From: Liolophura sinensis | Lineage: Eukaryota > Mollusca > Polyplacophora > Chitonida > Chitonidae | NCBI RefSeq assembly: GCF_032854445.1 | Contig: NC_088300.1 | Coordinates: 27,821,608-27,885,607 of the forward strand | DNA length: 64,000 nt | Reading direction: 5' to 3' | Shown here: positions 11,102 through 22,500 of the stretch, piece after piece | Position numbering within the stretch: the stretch's first letter is position 1 | Layout of the letters: each line of letters opens with the position of its first letter | Translations under genes and position numbers: made by a program | Notes under the pieces: generated by a model | The model's database searches: none | The model's input: only the letters and a program-made list of their open reading frames with translations | Told to the model about the DNA's origin: nothing

Positions 11102-11434
11102 CCGGCCCGGATAGCACAGTTGGTAGAGCCTCCGCTGCGGGAGCGGTAGATCCAGGATCAATCTGGTCACACCTAAGACTTTAAAAGAGGAAGTTGTAAC
11201 TTCCTCGCTTGGCGTTCAGCATGAAGGGGATAGTGCAACAACTAGTTGACCCGTATCAGTGTAATGGCTCGGGCGGGACGGCTTACTTGCCTTCGGCAGG
11301 ACTAAATAAAAGAGCGGTGGAAATCCTCCCTGCAACGAGGAGACACATCACATACACCCTAAGAATTCCTTCGTCGTCATATGACTGAAAGATTGTTAAA
11401 CGACGTTAAATCCTAAGTACTCACTCACTCACTC
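11102..11434 (+). mobile_element. SINE-A, near full-length copy
   Basis: The tRNA-derived head has box A (TAGCACAGTTGGTAGAG) and a box B-like GATCCAGGATCAA. The body includes CTTCCTCGCTTGGCGTTCAG and GAAGGGGATAGTGCAACAAC. The 3' end is ACGACGTTAAA...ACTCACTCACTCACTC. The copies at 25659-26021 (inverted) and 49132-49490 share the whole structure. It is a non-autonomous retroposon that would need a LINE partner. Confidence 0.8.
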
Positions 11435-11475
11435 TAACTCTATTATGTTCGAGATTATCCCCTTACTTGTGCCTC

Positions 11476-11500
11476 AGAACCCCAAGCACTCACTCACTCA
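11476..11500 (+). repeat. SINE-A 3' tail fragment
   Basis: AACCCCAAGCACTCACTCAC matches only the extreme 3' end of SINE-A, about 40 bp beyond the longer copy. Confidence 0.6.
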
Positions 11501-12230
11501 ATAATTCATGATTGTTTAATAACCAATAATAATAATGTCATCAGCCCAAGTACCCGAAATGAATTATAAACTTTCGTTGACACCAAAATTAAGATGAAAG
11601 AAACATCTAAGGCCGGTGTTAATGTTACTAAAGAGATGTGACTTCTATCATTTTCTACCATTCACTTCCTTTAATCCACCACGATGCATTCAACGCTATT
11701 ACAACCACAAACCGCTCCAACATTGTTTTAATCAAATGAAATTAAGTACACTGGAGATAATTATATAATTATACGGTATATCTCCACAATCCATATAACC
11801 TTATTTAATAGTTCCCTCAAGTGTCTTTGACAATATCTTCGACATCTATAAATTGCTTTAGATAATGGATATGTTTTCCATAAGCAAATAATGCTTCTGC
11901 AAATTACTATTTTGACCTGTTTGTTAATCATCCAAGTGTTTTAATGTTGTCACGTCCAGTCGATGTTTTACTTTTGCTGTATTTATCAGTGCTATTGTAA
12001 CATATTACAATACATGTGTAGCAAGTGATACTCATATTGTTATCAGTTTGATCCGTTACTCTATCGGTAGTGATTACCCATTTTGTGGCCATTTACTGTA
12101 AAACAATTTATTTATTTCTGCATTAATATATCTACGTGAACAGAATCCTGTTTGCTGATGAATTATTATCTGTACAATATGGAAATGGCTGTTAGGCTGA
12201 CCTGAGGCGACATAGTGGAATACCGGGCTC

Positions 12231-12390
12231 CTGTTGGCTCAATGATGTATAAGGCATTGGTCGCTGATCAGTGAGGTCTCGTGCCCCTCTATATCTAGTG
12301 GCTGCTTATTCAGCCACCGTTTTACCTCAGCGCAGTTGTAAAGTACGTGGCCAAAACAGTGCATAATTCCCTAGCCCCCTGTTATATGCA
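12231..12390 (+). repeat. tRNA-like SINE, unclassified
   Basis: It has a GTTGGCTCAATGATGTA box A-like region and a following GAGGTCTCGTGCCC. The layout resembles tRNA-derived heads, but it matches neither main family here. Weak evidence. Confidence 0.25.
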
Positions 12391-12663
12391 GTTTCCACTA
12401 TAATATAACTGAGGATATCGCTGGTCTGTAAATTATAAGTTTTTTAATTTGGAGATTGATCAAGCTTAAACAGAAAGTTGAAACTGATTGATTTTGGTAA
12501 AAAGGCTGTGTTTTCAAAACTTAAGGCCACCTGGCATTACTTCATAAGGTCAGGGAAAAACATATTTGGGGGCGTCATTATGTATCGTAGACATTTCACA
12601 CTGGGAAGACACTGGTTATATTTACCACCTATTGTGTAATAATGTACGCTACATTGTCATTTG

Positions 12664-12745
12664 CCTCTTCGGTGGCCTAATGGTTAGAGCGTTTCGCTCG
12701 CTGTCGGAGACTCGGGATCAAACCCGGATCGGGTCATATCAAAAA
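12664..12745 (+). repeat. tRNA-like SINE head
   Basis: A GGTGGCCTAATGGTTAGAG box A and a CGGGATCAAACCCGG box B are about 30 bases apart. The outer stem does not pair well, so it is a SINE head rather than a tRNA gene. Confidence 0.45.
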
Positions 12746-13577
12746 TTTTAGAAACAGGACTATAGAGACAATGGCCCGGTACCACTGAGTGGGGCGTCAT
12801 GTCTGGTGGTATACGACTCCATGTCGTCATTAGCCCAAAGCTAAGCTGGACGTTCCTACTGTAACGCCCAGCTTCGGTCACATAGTCTTCCACGCAGGAC
12901 AATTTCACTAAAAAAACGGTTCGAACCCTACACCTTATTTTTGCTATCCATCGATGCCCAGTAAACATGCAGACATTCATACATACACACATACATACAT
13001 TACCGGTTGCAATTACTACCCATAGTGTAATAATTACATTGCGGGATTTTGTTTTTACCTCATGATGGGAAAAATCACGCAAGAAAGCGCCGACTTTATG
13101 TTTCTTTCCTTAGCATTCAGCATATTAGAACGGCATATTGTCGTCAGTCACTACAGAAGACAACTATCAATCAGGATTAGGTCTCTATCTTCGAGGTATA
13201 CAGGCTATTTCACGTGATGAATAAGTGGTAACTGTTTGGCGCTATACAGAGGTGGCTATATTAGGTGTCGCTCAACGAAGCCCATACACTGGATGGCTTG
13301 TTTTATTCTACCTGTGTTGAAACACATAAACGTTATATAAACCATACCAGATATTTCTGGCAAAGAAAATCACTCAGGCAAACCCACTCGAATTTTTGCC
13401 ATTTCCTTTTAGAATAGCCCAAGTTAGGCCTACCTATAGCTTTCAGAAAATATCAGCTTATTTGTACATATGTTACTGTTCAAAATCGGTAATAAAGCCC
13501 CTAAAATTTATAAGCTGGCTGCATTGTAACTTTTTTGAAGCCTTAAAAGCGTTATAACGCTATTTAAATACGTTACA

Positions 13578-13700
13578 GTTTCCCCCGGCTCTGTCTGGTT
13601 TCTTCCCACCACAATGCTGACCGCAGTTGTGTTAGTGAAATATTATTGTTTCACTTGAATACGGTGTAAAACACCAATCAAATAAATAAAATAAGTAAAT
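13578..13700 (+). repeat. SINE-B 3' part
   Basis: It contains GGTTTCTTCCCACCACAATG, a GTGTAAAACACCAATCAAAT tail and an AATAAATAA-rich end. These are diagnostic for SINE-B. The 5' head is missing. Confidence 0.7.
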
Positions 13701-13801
13701 CAACAATTCTTCTGAGTTGAGGCTGTACTCGAACGAGCATCAGTGATAGCCTGCAGGCCTCATGAGTCATGAGCTGATTATCGGGCAATAAGATTGCTAC
13801 T

Positions 13802-13917
13802 GATCTAGCGATGATGTGAATGATTCAGTGATAGTCTTTATGCCTGATGCCAAGTGTATGATTCTGTCTGCTCTATAGCAGACCTCATGCCATGTTGTAC
13901 TTTTCTTTCTCATGAAT
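13802..13917 (+). repeat. Dispersed repeat, unclassified, copy 1
   Basis: Starting GATCTAGCGATGATGTGAAT, it is similar over about 115 bp to 24875-24989, including ACAGACCTCATGCCATGT-like and TTTCTTTCTCATG segments. A SINE-B tail fragment follows directly (13921-13975). Confidence 0.7.
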
Positions 13918-14285
13918 GGAATATTCTTGAGTACGGCGTAAAACACCAATCAATAAAATCAAATTAAATAAAATACAATTAAAACAGACCGAAGGTGTCA
14001 TAAATTTATTTAGTTGAAATTTACCAAAAAGTCCCAAAAATTGTAGTGCGTGTTGAAAAAAAATAAATAAATAAAAAATAGCATGCTAATAGAACACATG
14101 ACGCGTGGCTATTTCTATCTGCAGCTGGATCGAAAACGTTTCACCCTGTACTCTAGTTCATTGTATAGAACGTAACTTAAGAGGTGCCACCTGCTATACA
14201 CTATATACAATGTAATAATCTAACTGACTCGAGATACATAAGGAATTCCTGACTAAACTATTCGAGTCCTTGAAAACATTTAGTT

Positions 14286-15650
14286 TCAGATTACTTCGTG
14301 ATCTGTCTCTAATGTAGTTGATGGTAGCTCGGACAGGTTTTTGGAGTTTAGTCCCTTTCGAAAACACCCGAAAGTTCTAAAAAAGATTGCCCGAAACTGT
14401 TTACTCATCATGAGATAAACAAAGAAGTTAAATGTGGAATTAACTGAGTCAAGAACGGTAAATATCGTATAGAAGAGAGTCCAGAGAGTCTGATGTTTAC
14501 CACCACTTTTGTAATGTGGATGAAAATTTGAGATTAGCGAGTGTACGAAACCAGGGCTGACGCATATCAGGAACATAATGGCGAGAGCGATCAACATTTT
14601 GGTCAGTTTAACCTGCTCCATGTCACGGCTATTTTGATTCGTTGATTGGGATCTAATGCTTTTCCTATTGTACAGTGAAAGTGTTATAATGATAGCCATA
14701 TTTAACACAACAACAAAAAACACTGGAACAAATCGAAGGATAAACAAAATGCAGTACACGTACACTCTATAAAATTCGGCGTTTTCTGTGCCAAATTCTG
14801 TCCTTTGATACACAACGACGCTTTCGTTAGTTGATGGATTAAATCTAACGACCATTTTTCTGCTGAATTGATTAGGTATTAAGATAGCAAACACAAATAC
14901 GGTTGTCAACAATATCACCTTCCAGGAATGCCGATTGAGGGGTGACAACTTAGCTTTAAGTGGGAATCTAACGGCTATAAAACGTTCAATAGATAACATT
15001 AGTACCAAAATGTTGGACAATCTGCCAGTGCCAAGGTTCATCAAGTTATCGAAGACAAACAAGTTGAAGGACTGAACCGTTTTTTGGTACAAGGCCGTAT
15101 TTACCCATGCAAGCAACCAAAACCCCCACCGTACGAGCCCGACCAACAGAAAGGCTAAGTCTGCTATACTTAAAGCCAACAAATAATTGTTGAAAGGATT
15201 GCGCATAATTTTTCGCGTGAGAATGAACACGTTTAAAATATTACAAACACAACCGAGCAGTGCCATTGAAGGTCGTACCACTAGGTTTGAATAGGTCTGA
15301 ACTGCGTCCACTGTTTCTTGGAAGTCAGTCATTTGAGCATCCACTTCATCGTTTTTCAGTAAACGCAGGCAATCCTCCGGATTACAGTTACTGTATTCAT
15401 TCTTTGTTACGTTCGCTTCTTCTTCGCCTGTGATGTTTGATACCCGACTTTGACATGTGATGTTGGGTTTACTGAGATAATCCCCTTCTCCAATGACGGC
15501 TTTGTTTTCTGGCCAGGCATGAGGCTGTATGGCAATAGCAGAAACGTTCTCCTTGTCCAGGTTCCAGCTTGTCACTTGACCGATGCTCAGTCTTACACCT
15601 CTTTCGCATCCGCTGGCCACCAGACACAGAATCAGGAAGAGCCTTGCCAT
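14286..15650 (-). CDS. Intact single-exon rhodopsin-family GPCR, 454 residues
   Basis: A cleavable signal peptide (MARLFLILCLVASG) leads a glycosylated ectodomain with sequons at 35, 63, 72 and 80. TM1 is about 123-145 (N137), TM2 155-178 (D164), TM3 196-221 ending IERFIAVR, TM4 244-262, TM5 297-324 (P309), TM6 350-372 with CVSP in place of CWxP, and TM7 389-413 with NFFVY (408-412) in place of NPxxY. The tail has Cys and basic residues. The TM3 Cys that normally pairs with ECL2 is absent (Phe198). The sequence around ERFIAVR and DSVNSTFNFFVY recalls invertebrate FMRFamide-type and related peptide receptors, but the ligand is unknown. It is a plasma membrane receptor, presumably G-protein coupled. 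A decayed relative lies 6-7 kb away on the same strand. Confidence 0.88.
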   Translation of the reverse strand: MARLFLILCLVASGCERGVRLSIGQVTSWNLDKENVSAIAIQPHAWPENKAVIGEGDYLSKPNITCQSRVSNITGEEEANVTKNEYSNCNPEDCLRLLKNDEVDAQMTDFQETVDAVQTYSNLVVRPSMALLGCVCNILNVFILTRKIMRNPFNNYLLALSIADLAFLLVGLVRWGFWLLAWVNTALYQKTVQSFNLFVFDNLMNLGTGRLSNILVLMLSIERFIAVRFPLKAKLSPLNRHSWKVILLTTVFVFAILIPNQFSRKMVVRFNPSTNESVVVYQRTEFGTENAEFYRVYVYCILFILRFVPVFFVVVLNMAIIITLSLYNRKSIRSQSTNQNSRDMEQVKLTKMLIALAIMFLICVSPGFVHSLISNFHPHYKSGGKHQTLWTLFYTIFTVLDSVNSTFNFFVYLMMSKQFRAIFFRTFGCFRKGLNSKNLSELPSTTLETDHEVI

Positions 15651-16397
15651 TGTCGTTGGACAGGATGGCTATAGCCTTTCTATAGTCTATGTCTATTCCT
15701 TGATAAAGAGGTATTCAAAATATGCAAATAAAAGAAATGAAAACAAACATTACACAGTGCTAACGGGACAGCTGTTATTATTTTTTTTGATGTTTGCTAT
15801 GGGTACATACGGGAGTTTTTATTTTACTTCCGTTTTATGAACATTGGGTCGCTTTAATTGTAGCAGAAATTATGGTTCATGTTTATAGTTTAATTAAACC
15901 CTAATCGAGGTTGCTCACCCACCACAAAGTTATTGTTCAATTAGACATCTTATGGACGAAGTCCTCAGTATGATTAATAATAAGGTCAGTAAGCGCAAAC
16001 GCAACATTTACCATATGTATAGTGCTCTGATGGCCTAAGATTGTTAAAAAGTGTGAAAATCTCATTTCGTGTTAATACAAAAAGTAAATACCAAGGGCCG
16101 AGCGGTACCGGGTCAAAGAGAACACAGACAGGGCAGAATGTAATTGTCTTTATTGTGTCTCTATTCCAGTGGAAGGGACGTGAATAAATGAACGCACCCA
16201 TATATCAGAAGTTATTCCCTATGTATACTCCCTGGTGAATTTGCATTCCTCAGGTCTTGCATATTGAGCTGGCCGTACATGATGGATACATCATATGTAC
16301 ATACACTGAACAAATATTTGTGAATTATACCTTATCAATACAAAAAAAAAACATTTAAACTTTTTGCCCATATCACATTTCTCTTCTGTTGTTTTAG
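15651..16397. other. Region upstream of the GPCR gene
   Basis: It is AT-rich and presumably includes the minus-strand GPCR promoter. No clear TATA box or coding exon is visible. The next plus-strand exon starts at 16398, so the upstream exons of that gene are either here or beyond the GPCR loci. Confidence 0.35.
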
Positions 16398-16528
16398 GTC
16401 CTTCCCAAATCTCTTCATGGAAATGGATTCTGCAAAATTAAGCCTATAATACATGTATATGACTTTATCAATAAATCTGCACATTACATTAAATCATACC
16501 TGGAGTGTGTCGTAGCAGCCCTTCAGTC
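16398..16528 (+). CDS. Exon candidate of the 16.4-22.6 kb gene
   Basis: A strong polypyrimidine acceptor (TTCTCTTCTGTTGTTTTAG) is followed by an open frame VLPKSLHGNGFCKIKPIIHV...YLECVVAALQ. It ends in phase 2 at TC|GTAAGG, a good donor. All codons are open up to that donor, and TAA overlaps the donor itself. Confidence 0.55.
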
Positions 16529-19500
16529 GTAAGGGCGACACGGTTCCTGTAATGCTTGATCCGCCAGTTGAGGTAGCATCAGCAGAGCTAGCGATTTGAG
16601 TTCAGGTATTTATCAATGCTCTAGGAACTGCAAGAATTATTATAATGAAGTTTAATTCCTGCCTTTCTAATCAGTACCAAGTTGATCGAACAGACCTGAT
16701 GAAGAGAACGATTTGGGAAGGCGCACTATTCAGTTTTAGGGATCCAGTGAACGTCTGACAATACAGGTACAGACCACAAACAGACCATCGTACTATGTTA
16801 AGTTTGTTTGTGCTCATTGCATTTCCTTTCTTCCTAGCTTTGAGGAGTGTTGAGATATTGGCAATTCCTGGCCACATGTTTTTGGCGTTTCATAAATCAA
16901 TCACGCAAGCACTTCGGTGGAAATGATACACGACTATCTCCTGTATGCCTTCCTTTGTGTAAATATGCATGCCTTGGAAACTTGGCACCAGACTTTTCAA
17001 TTCTTTCTTTTTGACAGTGTATATATAGATTCGACCTTTCTTGTTTCTTTACCTACGTGTAACGTGGACTGAGGTAAATCATCGATTTATTAGGACATTT
17101 TGTCTTATATTTTGTCTCGATTTATTTGTGGTCCAGACAAAGACTTTTTGTGGGATCTCAATGAAGAGAGAAAAAAATGACATTTAATCGAATCAGTGTA
17201 GTAAGTGTAAACTTATACCTTAGACACACACACTTATATACGTGTGGAGTAGCAGTTTGTTGCTACGAACTTTTCTGAAAACTTTTCTCTCTCGGGATCA
17301 CTTGAGTGACATTTTGCTATCGGGTCAGCCTACATTAACCCCTGATCCATAAAGTCGGCTAGAATCAAGCTCTCAATGGTTCGGCAACAATTTTTCATTC
17401 AAGTTTGTCGCGTCCCCGGTGAAAGGTTTGAGGCCTAATTCACTCCAATCAGTCAAACAATCAATTGGTTATTCAGTAGAAACTTTACTTAAATCTCCAC
17501 AGTTTACAGAAATAATATGGATACTGTCACTTTTAAACATTTATTCACATATGAATATGCCACTTTAATTTTTGCAGTCGTTTTTGATGTACTGTTAAGT
17601 GAATTTTCTTTCCTGACTGAACATACAGTAAAGATAAATGAGACAATAGTTAAAAAAAAAATGCCGCCTTATGTATTCATGCATATAAATATATATATTT
17701 TAGACAGTCCTCCGTTTGTTATGCTGTATCAGTCATATATGTATTTTTGTAAAACCTAAGTTGGCCCTGTCCACGTTCTTCAAGTGGAGGAGATACTGGA
17801 CTTATCGCGTGAATATATTTCACGGCCTGCGCACTAAAGGGAGACAACTCTATGTATTTTTCGCAGATGGTAGGCCAATCCTTGGAGTGCGATGGAGCGC
17901 TGTATCTTTTTAGCTTTGTATTTTCACTAAACGGTTACCGGTACTCTTACTAATGGGTAATTTGGAACTTCAGCAAGGAGTTCCCAAAGACACATTCCGA
18001 AAATCAAATCATCCTTGTGAACAAGATTAGGATATTCCCAGTCATTTCAGTCGTTCTGGCAGACATAAAGAGCAACAACAACAATCGTTCATTCAAGAGG
18101 GACGTCAGTTGATAGTCTCTGCTATTACTTAGCTGTATGGGATGATTCTACACAAACATAGCCCCATAGAGCTAACTGTTACTAGTCCACATAAAGAAGA
18201 ATGTCAGTGTTTTACTGTGAACGAGACTAGATGCGCATTTTGATGCCATCTCATTGAGTAACTTCAGTTTTAGTAGTCATTGAGAGTATCATGATGTAAG
18301 ATATCAGTAAATTGTCACTTCAGCAACGTGAAATGTACTACCTGTACCCGTATATTTTGTACTTCTGACATCCATTCGAGCGGTAGACTGGCTGACTGAC
18401 AAGGTAATTGTCAGAATGTCAACTAAGGAGGGGGATCATTTTAATAGTTTGCTGAATTACACCTAAGGGTCTCCAGATGTTATATAGGCTGCAGATTTGT
18501 ATTTGAGCACATCTTTCATTATTCCATACTGAAATATAGCACAACAATAAAAACCTCAAAGTTATCCTTACAAAAGAGATAAAATGATCAGTAATCACAA
18601 TTGACTTAACTATTTGCTAGGACAGTGACATGGGCTAGAACCTTGCATATCTTTTTCTGTTTCTGAAATACATGTAATGGTATAAATTATTATACACCAC
18701 AGTTCTTATGTGTCCACCCAGGGCACAAAATCAAGAAACTTTCGATGACTGATTTGATCACTGTTCTTCACCTAGTAATGTGGGTAGTAATGTGCTCTTG
18801 AGGAATATGAAAGACATATTTTCTTATTAGTCAGGGTGGTAAGTGGAAAATTTAAAATTTAAAGTTCTCCGTATTCTAGTCCCTGTCATTGTCTTAAAAG
18901 ATTATCAGATAGAAAGGATTTGATTAGTGTACATTCTTTATATGTTCTGTATGGTCCATGTGTTCAGAGGGTTATTTCTTCATTCTTATGTTGTGTGAAA
19001 TAGGGAGAAAGATAGAGGCATGTACAGATCTGCACATTTTCTGGCAAATGTCAATATGCATACTCTTAAAACAGCCCTCATTCTATGGTGTGTGTCAACT
19101 GTTTCTTTCGAAAATGTTACATTTTATATCACTTAAACAACTAGGCCCAAAGACATTTACATAAATAGTAAACGTTTACTGTGTTATTAACACAGGCGTA
19201 TAGGGGATACCCCTAGTCAGTCTTGATGGACTTACTGCTCACTGTTAGTGTTATTTTGAATGAAATAAAAATTTTCCTCAATTGGGGTAAATTTTCAGTC
19301 TGTATGTAAGGCTATGCCTGTGACACTTATTTTTATCTGAGATATCATAATACAAAACTGAAATCAGGTATAATGATGTGAGCTACAATATAAGAATTCA
19401 GACTGAGAAAAAAATAGGATCTTGCTGTGAGGTCTGTATTCATTGTGTTTCTGTGCAATGAAAGTTGAATAAGTACAAGGATAGAGACGTCTTCCTTGCG

Positions 19501-22500
19501 GGTATGCTAATGCATGTCATAGCGCATGTTGTGCAGAAGTCCAATCCTGCTGTCATACATATAGACCTACTGCTAATTATACGATTTGATGAGTGGAAAA
19601 GAAGACAGGTGCAATGGTATGTGTATACCCACAAAACAGCTATTTTCAAAATTAAATTGCATAAATTTTTTTTTTTGCTACGTGTAAATCATACCTTCTG
19701 GCCTTCTGACCCAGTCAGCATTTGGTTCAGTGTTTCAGATGTTTTGAGAGTGTGGCCCCTTGTTTCAGAATGTGATGAAATTGAGTGAGCAATTATTTCA
19801 GGGATAGCATCTTCAGCTAACATGATGTAGAGGACATAAAGGGCATGGGTAGTTATTAGAGGGTACTGCAGACAGCTTTAATACCAAATGTGACACACAC
19901 TTGTGTCAACAGTCATACTTCTGTTCTAACTTTATTAATGAAGATCTACATATCTATGTGCCCTGCAGGCATTTGACTGTGTTGGAAAACTCATCAGTTT
20001 TGTGGCAAAATCAACATTCCGCAGTTGTGAATCAGAAACTTTGATTGTATGGGACAGACAGCTTAAGATGATCTCAAACAGTCTGCGACTTTATGATCAG
20101 GTCAGAATTTTAATTTACTTCCCTTATTTACAATATCTGGAAACCAAGTTTCTTTAAGATATTTTTTTACGGTATTACAGACTGTCCCTTCTTTGAGACC
20201 AGATAGATGTCATGATGATGGCTTCAAAATCCACTAGTTGATAAATATGTAAATAATTGGATTATTAAAAGATTATTATCGAAGATGATCTTTATAGTCA
20301 TTTTTGTCACCTTGTAATTAATAAATTTGAAAAAAATGTTTTACGCTTGTCTCTTGTGTCATACAGGTTATTTAGTATGTGTTGGAGATAAAATATGAAG
20401 AGTTTGCAGCCTCTTAAACTGACACGCTCATGTCTTACTGAGCACCGGTTAATGGAGATGGTTGAACTTCCAGACATCGCATTCTTTATGTGTATAAAAT
20501 ATTTCTTCAAGCATTCGTCAAATTACTTGATTACATCATTGCACATTATATAAAATGGGAACAAAGATGAAATATTGGTTAAAAAAATCTCATGGAAAGA
20601 TTGTTTTCTGTACAGGGAAAAGATACTGATCAAACTGATAATCTGGGCAAGGTCCAGTATGAGGTGTTGAGAATTTCTTTGCATATATGTCTGTCAAATG
20701 CCTTCATAGAGGAGACTGGTTCCTGGAAAACATGGCTTAGCTAATAAGCCTCACAGAAGTTCATGTAGGTGAGTGGATTAGATTGGATCAAAGATGTGAC
20801 ATATCTCTCTTTTGTATCCAGTCTAGTTATTCTGTGAACTGGTCTCTTAAGTCTTCCCTTAGAGTGTTTGTCATGTTTGTGGTATTGTTTGTCAGTCTAT
20901 GATTAAAGTGAACAAAATGTCAGGCATAAAGCTGAATTAAATAATGATGTTCCAAAAATATTTAAAAAGTTCTACACTGCTTATCCACAAAGTAAATAGC
21001 AAACAGTTGCCAGTGCATAGCAACTCACTTGGAGACGCAATTTTGCCATGTTATTTAGAGTGATTTTATAGCTATCACAAAACCTAGGAACTTTCTCATG
21101 CCATCGGCATTAAAGAATGTGACTAAGAAAATACCAACAAAAACACCAGATAGCAAACCAAAGAGTATCAGCTCTGTTCTGTGTTCAAGGGCCGATGATT
21201 CTTTGTGTTTGGCGCTTTGTCAGGGAGATGTTCATGGACACTTGCATGGTGTTTTTGCAATATCCTGCCCAAGATGCACACATTGTGACAGAGGCAGCTG
21301 TTCTCAATTCCTTGCTCATTAATGTGTTGTTCAAAATCCATCAGTTTAACACTTACACTAACTGCAAAATCCAATTTATTGTATCGATATCTGTCTATCC
21401 ACTAAAAGAAACTGACAATAGAGAGCTGCTAGGTTTTTTGGCATGATTGTCATTTATCACGGGTTAGCGCACTAGCGCAGCTTAATGACCCAGAAGGTCT
21501 AGTTCATGCTGACTTCCTCTCCGGCTGTGGGAAGGTCTTCAGCAACCTGCAGATGGTTGTGGGTTTCCCTTGAGCTCTGCCCAGTTTTCTCCCACCATAA
21601 TGCTGGGTGCCTTTGTATAAGTGAAATATTCTTGAGTACGGTGTAAAACACCAATCAAATAAATAAATCAATTATCACACGATACTTTCAGCGCTAGTGA
21701 TAGGCCATGTTCTCAAGGGCTTCTACAATATGGGTACTTGGAATGAATTGTCTGTCAGTGCAAAATCCTCAATGTTGAACTTCATGGGTTTCAGAACTTT
21801 TAGATAGATTTTTTACATATTATTCTGTGATAACTTTGTCTTATATCATTTTTTGTATGTATATATAGTGGCAGACTTTATGTTCACTTTACTGTTCATG
21901 AGGTCAAAGCAAGTGATCTTTTTTTTTCAGTGTCAGATTTCATTGGAATTGTAATGCTTATAGAACACTTGATTAGTGTTCCTTAATAAACCGCAGATTT
22001 TTTTTTATTATTTATTTATTAATTTTTTTAGTGTTTTACGCCGTACTCCTCAGTATTGTACTTATACGACTGCGTCCAGCAATATGGTTGGAGGAATCCA
22101 GGCAGAGCCCAAGGTAACCCACCAACGTGGAATACCACACCTTCCCATGTACTGCCTGAGAACAAGAGAGGACTATACGTACATGTACAAACACATATTT
22201 ATCTTTATACACCCTTTCTTCCTGTCTGTCTGTCAATCTGCTTGTCTGGTTTGTTGTCAGTACAGTTTTCAATACTGTGTGACATGCCTCAGAATACATA
22301 TATTTTGTAGAAACTTTGTACAAGTTTGGCCCATTTTAGTGAAATCGTCTTAAGAATGATAAACTTATGCACAACATGTTCTCAATACATGTACTTCTTT
22401 GCATCCTCTTGAAACTTTGAACATAGGTTACAGCTATAGGTGGAGTTTCACATAGATTTCTCATTTTTTGTATGTAATTGAACAGTTTTTGGGGTTGGAA

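Larger units (their letters stand above)
8005..14285. other. Intergenic region between the two GPCR loci, rich in repeats
   Basis: It contains a foldback element, G- and C-homopolymers, 108-bp and 72-bp tandem duplications, a full SINE-A, several SINE-B pieces and other tRNA-like SINE heads. The segment near 9105-9200 reads like a dispersed repeat (GGACTTAACGACAAAAGTTA). I see no supported coding exon. Confidence 0.5.

Noticed and set aside
12664-12745. tRNA gene
   Set aside because: Box A and box B are present, but the acceptor and anticodon stems do not pair. Like the heads at 739, 5200, 11102 and 37798, it belongs to a SINE.
21098-21446. Plus-strand open frames around AHIVTEAAVLNSLL as an exon
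   Set aside because: The peptide looks plausible, but two frames are open at once and no donor follows in frame.
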